This document shows positions 1 through 4,782 of a stretch of DNA of 5,007 nt, piece after piece. The DNA comes from Roseiflexaceae bacterium (lineage in GTDB: Bacteria; Chloroflexota; Chloroflexia; Chloroflexales; Roseiflexaceae). The notes beneath the pieces were generated by a model. The model ran no database searches, was not told the DNA's origin, and saw only the letters and a list, made by a program, of their open reading frames with translations. The stretch lies in assembly GCA_014381165.1 (NCBI GenBank), contig JACMIM010000282.1:1-5007 (forward strand), in the 5' to 3' direction. The position numbers were made by a program, and so were the translations under genes. Each line of letters starts with the position of its first letter. Positions within the stretch are counted from its first letter, which is position 1.

Positions 1-115
1 CCGTTGCAACGGTGGGTCAGTGTCTGTCCTTGAGGGTCAAACAGACGTGAGGCAAGCACTGCATTAGAGTGCGGTATTTCGTTACTGGCGTGTTTGGCTT
101 GAGCGCCAATTGGCT

Positions 116-160
116 TTCCTAAACCGCAGGTCAGCCGTTCGAGTCGGCTCGGGGGTACCA
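116..160 (+). pseudogene. tRNA-Arg(CCU) 3' half (tRNA remnant)
   Basis: Reading back from CCA (158-160), this has a discriminator A (157), a 7-nt 3' acceptor strand CGGGGGT (150-156), a perfect T-arm (AGCCG 133-137, loop TTCGAGT 138-144, CGGCT 145-149), a 5-nt variable loop (128-132), a 3' anticodon strand ACCGC (123-127) and anticodon loop TTCCTAA (116-122). The anticodon is CCT, which reads the Arg codon AGG. The 5' half is missing: no ACCCCCG acceptor strand, D-arm or matching anticodon strand occurs at the expected distance, and 111-115 pairs only partly with 123-127. It is therefore a 3' fragment rather than a working tRNA. Such fragments are the usual trace left when an element integrates into a tRNA 3' end. 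Confidence 0.6.
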
Positions 161-207
161 TGCCAGTGCGCCAAACGAACCTCACCGTTTGGCGCACTGC
201 TGCGTTT
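118..207 (+). repeat. Direct repeat copy 1 (tRNA 3' half plus hairpin module)
   Basis: This segment aligns without a gap to 1441-1530, at a constant offset of 1323 bp, with 67 of 90 positions identical by hand count. Identity is complete over 125-145 (the tRNA variable loop and T-arm) and over the final TGCTGCGTTT (198-207). Similarity stops on both sides of the block. Copy 1 keeps a good tRNA T-arm and acceptor strand and appears to be the less decayed copy. Confidence 0.75.
164..199 (+). terminator. Strong hairpin after the tRNA remnant, likely terminator
   Basis: Positions 164-177 pair perfectly with 186-199 (14 bp, GC-rich, core GCGCCAAAC/GTTTGGCGC) around the 8-nt loop AACCTCAC. It starts four bases after the tRNA CCA, where a tRNA terminator is expected. 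The tail is TGCTGCGTTT rather than a long T-run, so intrinsic termination is plausible but not certain. The same hairpin recurs at 1487-1522 with stem changes that keep pairing, which argues that the fold matters. Confidence 0.55.
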
Positions 208-216
208 GCAGCCATG

Positions 217-237
217 TTGATAGCCTAAGTCTATCAA
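217..237. repeat. Small perfect inverted repeat
   Basis: TTGATAG (217-223) and CTATCAA (231-237) are perfect complements around a 7-nt spacer. It could be a small hairpin or a dyad operator, and nothing adjacent decides between them. It lies about 250 bp upstream of the light-sensor gene. Confidence 0.3.
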
Positions 238-437
238 TCGAATACAGCATCAAGTCCTTTTACGGCGCGGCGTTGTTCTTTATCAATACAGAAAGCAGCG
301 CGATAGTTTGCCAGTGCGATCAGTTGCAGCGCTCCTCATGTCCAACCCGGTTACAAGCGCGCTGCTCGAAGCCCTGTTGGTAGTACTTCGTCTATTCTTT
401 GCTGTGAATTCGAGTCTTTTAGTGAAACATGTGGATG

Positions 438-443
438 TATGAT
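438..443 (+). promoter_or_regulatory. Weak candidate -10 element for the LOV-GGDEF gene
   Basis: TATGAT, preceded directly by TG, lies 42 bp ahead of the GTG start. No good -35 hexamer is found 16-18 bp upstream (only T-rich sequence around 415-422). A promoter is expected somewhere in 200-470 because nothing else is transcribed into this gene, but this is only the best guess. Confidence 0.2.
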
Positions 444-485
444 GCAGCAAGTTGTAATTACTGATTCGATGATTGGAGATACGTT

Positions 486-1421
486 GTGATTAATCTAGAC
501 ATTCTCAAGCAGGCGGTCTTCGAATCACGCGATGGAATTACTATCTCAGATGCACTGACTCCAGGAAACCCATTAATTTTTGTGAACCCTGCATTTGAGC
601 GCTTGACCGGCTACAACGCTGAAGAAGCGCTGTATCGCAACTGCGGATATCTCCAAAATGATGACCGCGAACAGTCTGAAATTGCCGTGATCCGTCAGGC
701 GGTCGCGCAAGGCGAGCCGTGTTTGTGTACGCTTCGGAACTACCGGAAAGATGGTTCGCTATTTTGGAATGAACTCAGTATCTCGCCAATCTATAATAAG
801 CATGGCACAGTGACAAATTTTATCGGGATACAGAAGGATGTGACCAGCCGTGTGTTGCTCGATCAGCAGCTCCGTCAAAAAAATAAACTCCTCGAGGAGA
901 GCACCATCGAGCTTGCGCAGTTGGCGACCCGCGACGGCCTCACGGGTATTTACAACCGGAGATTTTTTGATACCCAGCACGCTATTCAATGGGGTATCGC
1001 AATGCGGAATAAAGACACGCTGGCGCTTTTTTTGATTGATGTCGACTATTTCAAGCAATTTAATGATACCTACGGTCATCAAGCAGGAGATGTTGCGCTC
1101 CAATCGATCGCAGAAAGCTTGAACAAATCATTCGTACGTGGTTCCGACTTTGTAGCCAGATACGGTGGTGAAGAGTTTGTTATACTCTCGGTTGGGCTGA
1201 GTGTTCAGCAGGCTACTGAGTATACCGCGCGAATATGTGAACGCGTGCGCCAACTCAATATCGAGCATCCCGCCTCAGCAACGGGACACATCACGATCAG
1301 TATTGGCTTTACGGTGAGTATGCCTGCTGTAAGCGCCCAACCGAGTAGCATGATTGAACAGGCCGATAAGGCGCTTTACCAGGCCAAAGCGCAGGGCCGG
1401 AACCAGGCCGTTGGTGTCTAG
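486..1421 (+). CDS. LOV-domain blue-light-responsive diguanylate cyclase (LOV-GGDEF)
   Basis: A 311-residue soluble protein predicted to make cyclic-di-GMP from two GTP under control of a flavin photosensor. Residues about 10-120 are a PAS domain of the LOV type. Cys53 in RNCGYLQ is the expected flavin-adduct cysteine, and Asn52, Gln57, Arg70, Asn85 (NYRKDG), Asn95 (FWN) and Gln116 (GIQ) match the LOV flavin-pocket set. The usual Arg after the cysteine (NCRFLQ) is Gly54 here. Residues 121-147 form a helical linker. Residues 148-311 are a complete GGDEF domain: DGLTGIYNRR (150-159), metal-binding Asp185 in LIDVD, FKQFND, GGEEF (227-231) and an RxxD inhibitory site (Arg218-Asp221) five residues before it, so product inhibition is likely. 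The GTG start is chosen because GGAG at 475-478 precedes it by 7 nt and the LOV domain follows at once. The gene stands alone between two tRNA-derived direct repeats. Confidence 0.93.
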   Translation: MINLDILKQAVFESRDGITISDALTPGNPLIFVNPAFERLTGYNAEEALYRNCGYLQNDDREQSEIAVIRQAVAQGEPCLCTLRNYRKDGSLFWNELSISPIYNKHGTVTNFIGIQKDVTSRVLLDQQLRQKNKLLEESTIELAQLATRDGLTGIYNRRFFDTQHAIQWGIAMRNKDTLALFLIDVDYFKQFNDTYGHQAGDVALQSIAESLNKSFVRGSDFVARYGGEEFVILSVGLSVQQATEYTARICERVRQLNIEHPASATGHITISIGFTVSMPAVSAQPSSMIEQADKALYQAKAQGRNQAVGV

Positions 1422-1440
1422 GAATAGACCACGCTGTAGC

Positions 1441-1530
1441 CCTACATCGCAGGTCAGCCGTTCGAGTCAGATCATATATGCCATTCTAGCGCGCCAAACA
1501 GGTACAACTGTTTGGCGCGTTGCTGCGTTT
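1441..1530 (+). repeat. Direct repeat copy 2 (decayed tRNA 3' half plus hairpin)
   Basis: This is the gap-free counterpart of 118-207. The variable loop and 5' T-arm (1448-1468) are identical to copy 1, and CCA recurs at the matching place (1481-1483). The 3' T-stem and acceptor strand have become CAGATCATATAT, so no tRNA fold remains. It begins 20 bp after the stop of the LOV-GGDEF gene. The remaining 1531-1680 region before the next gene shows no recognisable feature. Confidence 0.72.
1487..1522 (+). terminator. Hairpin downstream of the LOV-GGDEF gene, likely terminator
   Basis: Positions 1490-1501 pair perfectly with 1508-1519 (12 bp, loop GTACAA), extended by G1489-T1520, A1488-T1521 and T1487-G1522. 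It is followed by TGCTGCGTTTT. It lies 65 bp after the stop codon of the diguanylate cyclase gene and is well placed to end that transcript. Relative to the hairpin at 164-199, two stem pairs have changed on both sides (T-A to C-G, and G-C to A-T) and the other stem changes are G-U tolerant. Confidence 0.55.
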
Positions 1531-1700
1531 TACACCCCAGGATGGAAACCGCAGTGTTCATTGAAATCTAGAAAACTACGAGAGTTCGTCTACTACAAAT
1601 TACTCATCGCTAGCTGACTAAAATGCCATCCACAGGCATACCTCCTAGCGCGCACAACAAGTTTGTATAGTTAGGAAGTTCAGTATCCCTGGAGGCGTGT

Positions 1701-2534
1701 ATGAAACTCAAAGCGCAAACCCCGTTAGGCTGGGCTGTTCGCGGCTGCCTTGGCTTGGTTGGTCTGGGCGGCGCTAGCGCTTGCGGGTTGTTGAGCCTTG
1801 CAGTTGTTGTCGCGCTGGCATCACCAAGCACAGGTAGAGGGTCGCTTGTGTCTACGCAGGTGGCTAGCCAAGGCAATACAGTTGTGCAGAGTACGCTCGT
1901 TGCAACCGATATACCAATTGCTGAACGTATGGCGACATCGGCTGGCGTTCCCGTAGCGCCAACCGACGAGCCGACAGCAACGCTTGTCCCCACCGCACCG
2001 CCAACGCCTACCGCACCGCCAACACCAGCTCCGCCGCAGGCCGATGTTGGGCAATCTAATACGAACTTTCGCAGCGGAGCTGGTGCTGATCAGGAAGTTG
2101 CTGGACAACTTTGCGAAGGTGATAGCCTTGCTGTGACATCGCAGCAACTGGTTGACGACGTGCTCTGGTACGAGATTACCATCGTTCGTCGCGGTGCGGC
2201 ATGCGTAAGTAGCCAGACAGGGCAGGGATGGGTGCGAAGCGATCTGATATCCTCGCCCTCGTCCTCGGTTGCAGCATATGCCGACACACGAGGGCAACCA
2301 CTTCCTGAACCACGTTATCTGCCCACGCCAATGCCACGGCCAACCACGCCACCGCGACCTGCACCCGCACCTAGGCAGGATAGCGTCTGCGATCCAAACT
2401 ACACCGGCGCGTGTATTCCAAATGTGTCATACGACCTTGACTGCGGCGAGATTGACGCGCGGCGCTTCACTGTTGTGGGGTCGGATGTGCATCGCTTCGA
2501 CCGTGACAACGATGGAATCGCGTGTGAGTCGTAG
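1701..2534 (+). CDS. Membrane-anchored or secreted SH3-like / Excalibur domain protein
   Basis: A 277-residue exported protein. Residues 12-40 form one hydrophobic segment, read as a signal anchor or signal peptide. Residues about 86-113 are a Pro/Thr linker with a TAPPTP repeat. Residues about 114-185 resemble a bacterial SH3 domain (NFRSGAG, then GDSLAVTSQ, WYEI and GWVRSDLI), with Cys138 and Cys168 possibly bridged. A second proline-rich linker (196-226) leads to a C-terminal Excalibur domain (229-277) with Cys230, Cys238, Cys248 and Cys275 and the calcium-loop-like DRDNDGIACE. SH3 domains of this type often bind cell-wall or extracellular ligands, and Excalibur resembles the calcium-binding EF-hand loop. 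The actual ligand and role are unknown. GGAGG at 1691-1695, 5 nt before ATG, supports the start. The gene is likely monocistronic: the next gene has its own promoter. Confidence 0.85.
   Translation: MKLKAQTPLGWAVRGCLGLVGLGGASACGLLSLAVVVALASPSTGRGSLVSTQVASQGNTVVQSTLVATDIPIAERMATSAGVPVAPTDEPTATLVPTAPPTPTAPPTPAPPQADVGQSNTNFRSGAGADQEVAGQLCEGDSLAVTSQQLVDDVLWYEITIVRRGAACVSSQTGQGWVRSDLISSPSSSVAAYADTRGQPLPEPRYLPTPMPRPTTPPRPAPAPRQDSVCDPNYTGACIPNVSYDLDCGEIDARRFTVVGSDVHRFDRDNDGIACES
1992..2027 (+). repeat. 18-bp tandem repeat coding TAPPTP
   Basis: Two adjacent 18-bp units (1992-2009 and 2010-2027) differ only near their ends. Each encodes Thr-Ala-Pro-Pro-Thr-Pro in the extracellular linker of the SH3-Excalibur protein. 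In-frame units like this can expand or contract and so change the linker length. Confidence 0.7.
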
Positions 2535-2606
2535 GTGCGGTTTGTGCGACGTTCGTCCATACTCGTTGTGGTAAAGGCGAGCGCGGGTGTTTGCTTTCTT
2601 GAGGCG

Positions 2607-2615
2607 TGCTACAAT
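2607..2615 (+). promoter_or_regulatory. Extended -10 promoter of the small membrane protein gene
   Basis: TGC followed by TACAAT (2610-2615) matches the extended -10 form TGnTATAAT at five of six hexamer bases. No clear -35 hexamer lies 16-18 bp upstream, as is common for extended -10 promoters. Transcription would start near 2622, leaving a leader of about 50 nt before the ATG at 2671. This also argues against a GTG start at 2587 for the following gene. Confidence 0.55.
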
Positions 2616-2670
2616 AGCTCGATTGGTGAAGCGGAACGCGAACGCTTGTCGATACGAGAAGAAAGACGCT

Positions 2671-2946
2671 ATGAGCAGCAAGATACTGTTTGCAGTTGGC
2701 ATTTTCGCAGTTGCCCTGGCACACTTTATCACAAGTTTCTTTGTTGCCTTTGCTGCGGGGATCAGTGCGCCTGACGAATCCCGGGTGCTGCGTGTGCTTG
2801 CCGCAATTCTCACCTTTCCGTTATCGTTTGTGCCAGATGATTTCCCAGAAGCGTTGGGCTTAACACCTTGGATTTTGCTGAGCCTGTGTTGGGGGTTAGC
2901 TATCTGCTTCGGTATACGTGCGCTTTTGGCAACCATTGGAAGATAA
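2671..2946 (+). CDS. Small membrane protein, three predicted helices, unknown function
   Basis: A 91-residue hydrophobic protein that I do not recognise. Residues about 5-30 (rich in Phe, Ala and Val), 38-54 and 65-88 are each long enough to cross or enter the membrane. The segment between the last two holds an acidic PDDFPE loop. There is no signal cleavage site, cofactor motif or catalytic signature. I chose ATG 2671 rather than the in-frame GTG at 2587 because the likely promoter (-10 at 2610-2615) lies between them and a purine-rich AGAAGAAAG (2657-2665) sits just ahead of the ATG. The stop is 34 bp before the DUF507 gene, so the two may share a transcript. Its codons are less G/C-ending than those of the genes to the right. 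Confidence 0.65.
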   Translation: MSSKILFAVGIFAVALAHFITSFFVAFAAGISAPDESRVLRVLAAILTFPLSFVPDDFPEALGLTPWILLSLCWGLAICFGIRALLATIGR

Positions 2947-2980
2947 GCGCCAACATTGATACAGCCGCAGGAGGCTTCAC

Positions 2981-3280
2981 ATGCGCCTGAGCGAGGATAA
3001 AATCCGCCGCATTGCCGAGCGGCTACACGACGAGCTAGCGCAGCGCGGGCTGCTGGCCTACAAGGAGCCGAAAGACGCCAAGGCCGGCACCGCCCGCGCC
3101 GCCCGCGTCAAAGAGATTTACGATTTTATCGTGGCCGACCTGATGATCGAGGCCGAGATCGACGTTGAGGCCGAGCGCGTTCTTGACACCTATCAGCGCA
3201 CGCTCAAAGCTACTGAACGCGATATCCTGTTCCGCAAGCACAAAGAGGAGATCGCGCGCAAGCGTGGGTATGTGCTGTAG
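2981..3280 (+). CDS. DUF507 family protein
   Basis: A 99-residue, highly charged, soluble protein. It starts MRLSEDKIRRIAERLHDEL and ends with a basic stretch ILFRKHKEEIARKRG. The central part carries an acidic block (IEAEIDVEAERVLDTY, about 55-70), and the order and length fit the DUF507 family. The biochemical role of that family is not established. The protein is probably all-helical, with no membrane segment. AGGAGG (2969-2974), 6 nt before ATG, is the strongest ribosome-binding site in the window and fixes the start. Third codon positions are strongly G/C, unlike the genes to the left. The last sense codon and stop (CTG TAG, 3275-3280) already belong to the repeat that follows, so the extreme C-terminus may have been altered by repeat insertion. 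Confidence 0.85.
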   Translation: MRLSEDKIRRIAERLHDELAQRGLLAYKEPKDAKAGTARAARVKEIYDFIVADLMIEAEIDVEAERVLDTYQRTLKATERDILFRKHKEEIARKRGYVL

Positions 3281-3325
3281 GGGCACGATATAGCTGTAGG
3301 GGCACGATATATCGTGCCCCTACAG
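3275..3325. repeat. Tandem plus palindromic GTAGGGGC-type repeat, probable bidirectional terminator
   Basis: The 18-bp unit CTGTAGGGGCACGATATA occurs at 3275-3292 and again at 3294-3311. The second copy forms the left arm of a perfect 32-bp palindrome (3294-3325). RNA from either strand would form a long stem, so it can act as a bidirectional terminator between convergent genes, although no T-run follows. Both flanking genes take their terminal CTG TAG from this repeat. Palindromes beginning GTAGGGGC are known as dispersed repeats in some bacterial genomes. That this one is such a family member is inferred. Confidence 0.85.
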
Positions 3326-4585
3326 CCCCGCCTTTCGCGCGAACGCCAGCGCCACCACCACGCCCAGCGCGCATAGCCCCGCCGCAACCAGCAACGCCGC
3401 CTGGACGCCCCACTGCTCGGACAGTATGCCGCTCAGGAGTGCGCCCACTGGCGTGCTGCCGATGAATAGCAGAATATACAGCGACATCACCCGCCCGCGC
3501 AGCTCGTCGGGCACGTTCAGCTGCACCAGGCTGTTGGCAGTAGTGCCAAAGGTCACGCCGGCGAAGCCCAGTGCCACCAGTAGCAGCATCGAGAGCGCCA
3601 GCACGGGCGTAAGTGCCAGCAGCGCCAGGATAACACTGAAGCTCGCCGAGGCCAGCAGCAGCCGGCGTACACTCACGCGATTGGCGGCGGCGGTGCGCAG
3701 CGCGCCCAGCAGCGAACCCACGCCAAAGGCGGCGGTCAGCGCGCCAAAGCCCACTGCGTCGGTGTGCAGGACGAAACGAGCCAGCAGCGGCAGCATGGTG
3801 TTGAAGTTGTAGCCGAAGGTGCCGATGAACGCCACCACCAACAGCGCCAGCAGCACGATCGGCGTGCGCAGCGCGTAGCTAACCCCTTCGAACAGCTGCT
3901 TGAGCGGCTGCCCATGAGGGCGATGCGGCCTGGTATGCACACTGGTCGGCTGCATCATCGCTAGCCCGGCGATCGCCGCCAGAAAGCTGGCCGCATTGAT
4001 CCACAGTACCGGTGCGTTGCCTAACCAGGCGATCAGCAGGCCCGCCAATGCCGGCCCGACGATCCGCGCGGCGTTGAACTGCACCGAGACAAGCCCCACT
4101 GCATTCACCATGTCGTCTCTGTCTACCAGTTCGCCGATGATCGCCTGGCGCACAGGGTTGTCGATCGCAGTAATAATGCCCTGGAGAACGGCCAGCAGAT
4201 AGATTTGCCACAGCGCCACCAGTCCGCTTGTCACCAGTAGGGCAAACAGTACCGCCTGCACCAGCCCCAGTATTTGCGTGATCAGCAGCAGCTTGCGCTT
4301 AGGGAAGCGGTCGGCGATTAAGCCGCCGAACAGCGACAGCAGCGTGAATGGCAGGAATTGCAATGTCGAGACGAAGCCAAGCGCAAAGGGCGAGCCGGTC
4401 AGCTCCAGCACCAGCCACGCTTGCGCAGTCGTTTGCATCCAAGTGCCGATCTGCGAGACCAGCTGGCCGCCCCACAGCAGCCGAAAGTTGCGGTTGCGCA
4501 AGGCCCGGAAGCCGCTGCCAGGACGAGGTGCGCGTTCAGCAGGGCCTTCGGGCGTGTTGGTCGGCTGCTGGGTCGTGGTCGCCAT
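3320..4585 (-). CDS. Major facilitator superfamily exporter, EntS-like (MFS_3) family
   Basis: A 421-residue inner-membrane transporter, normal length for a 12-helix major facilitator, predicted to export a small molecule using the proton gradient. After a hydrophilic Pro/Thr-rich tail (1-25) come family-typical signatures: FRALRNRNFRLLWGGQLVS (26-44), GTWMQTTAQAWLVLELTGSP (47-66), the loop 2-3 motif GGLIADRFPKRK (87-98), DNPVRQAIIGELV (142-154) and VPDELRGRVMSLY (358-370). A basic, His-rich loop (217-229) marks the centre between the two six-helix halves. The nearest known relatives are enterobactin-exporter-like MFS_3 proteins. The substrate cannot be read from sequence, and no siderophore genes are nearby. 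ATG 4585 is used; upstream GGAG lies 12 nt away, so initiation may be weak or the start may differ. The final CTG TAG comes from the palindromic repeat shared with the convergent gene. Confidence 0.9.
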   Translation of the reverse strand: MATTTQQPTNTPEGPAERAPRPGSGFRALRNRNFRLLWGGQLVSQIGTWMQTTAQAWLVLELTGSPFALGFVSTLQFLPFTLLSLFGGLIADRFPKRKLLLITQILGLVQAVLFALLVTSGLVALWQIYLLAVLQGIITAIDNPVRQAIIGELVDRDDMVNAVGLVSVQFNAARIVGPALAGLLIAWLGNAPVLWINAASFLAAIAGLAMMQPTSVHTRPHRPHGQPLKQLFEGVSYALRTPIVLLALLVVAFIGTFGYNFNTMLPLLARFVLHTDAVGFGALTAAFGVGSLLGALRTAAANRVSVRRLLLASASFSVILALLALTPVLALSMLLLVALGFAGVTFGTTANSLVQLNVPDELRGRVMSLYILLFIGSTPVGALLSGILSEQWGVQAALLVAAGLCALGVVVALAFARKAGL

Positions 4586-4695
4586 GGTTTACCAATGCTC
4601 CAAGATTGCCGTCAGAATACGCTCATACCCATCGTACGCCAGAATCGTGCCATACGCCTGCGCGTCTGCACGCGGGGCCGAGGGATTCGGGTAGG

Positions 4696-4713
4696 CGCGG
4701 GGCTGGCCCCGCG
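4696..4713. repeat. GC-rich hairpin in the divergent intergenic region
   Basis: CGCGGGG (4696-4702) pairs with CCCCGCG (4707-4713) around CTGG. It lies immediately upstream of the -35 box of the plus-strand promoter and in the leader of the minus-strand transporter. It could be an operator dyad or a leader hairpin. No T-run is present on either side, so termination is less likely. Confidence 0.45.
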
Positions 4714-4717
4714 TGCT

Positions 4718-4746
4718 TTGACACTGACCAAGCGCGGGCGTATAAT
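4718..4746 (+). promoter_or_regulatory. Perfect-consensus sigma-70 promoter
   Basis: TTGACA (4718-4723) and TATAAT (4741-4746) are both exact consensus hexamers separated by the optimal 17 bp. Transcription should start near 4753, giving a leader of about 30 nt before the ATG at 4783. This predicts strong constitutive expression of the membrane protein gene unless the adjacent hairpin region binds a repressor. Confidence 0.85.
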
Positions 4747-4782
4747 GCGCCGTCGGCACTCGGCAAAGAGAATAGGCTTTTG

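Larger units (their letters stand above)
1..485. other. Gene-poor leader region with hairpins and a tRNA remnant
   Basis: No convincing protein gene is seen here. The short open frames have no ribosome-binding site or recognisable protein, and the one starting at 189 begins inside the hairpin arm. What the region does hold is a 12-bp perfect palindrome at 1-12 (CCGTTGCAACGG), a hairpin at 22-46 (GTCTGT/ACAGAC outer stem and TTGA/TCAA inner stem), the tRNA-like 3' half (116-160), its strong downstream hairpin (164-199) and a 7-bp hairpin at 217-237. The 22-46 hairpin could end an upstream gene lying outside the window, but it has no T-tract. Positions 240-420 show nothing I can name. Confidence 0.5.

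Noticed and set aside
71..160. A full tRNA-Arg with a short insertion in the anticodon loop (GCGGT at 71-75 would pair with ACCGC at 123-127).
   Set aside because: The upstream sequence lacks the ACCCCCG acceptor strand and a D-arm with GG in the loop, and a 5-base match is easily chance. The roughly 40-base insert is also far too short for a known self-splicing intron.
189..383. 64-codon open frame on the plus strand.
   Set aside because: It starts within the hairpin arm, lacks a ribosome-binding site and encodes a Cys/Ser-rich sequence with no recognisable pattern.
164..1522. Integron-type gene cassette with attC sites at the two hairpins.
   Set aside because: The hairpin arms carry GCCAAAC/GTTTGGC, which do not match the GTTRRRY/RYYYAAC core sites. 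The stems are perfect, without the unpaired bases typical of attC, and no integrase is visible.
1821..2297. Long minus-strand open frame opposite the SH3-Excalibur gene.
   Set aside because: The composition (Arg/Cys/Trp-rich) is that of an antisense shadow; the plus-strand frame carries clear domains and a ribosome-binding site.
2587..2670. N-terminal extension of the small membrane protein from GTG 2587.
   Set aside because: The best promoter -10 (2610-2615) lies inside the extension, and the extension is a basic stretch unlike the rest of the protein.
2427..2936. 169-codon minus-strand open frame.
   Set aside because: It overlaps the promoter and coding sequence of the plus-strand small membrane protein and the Excalibur domain, and has no ribosome-binding site or domain.
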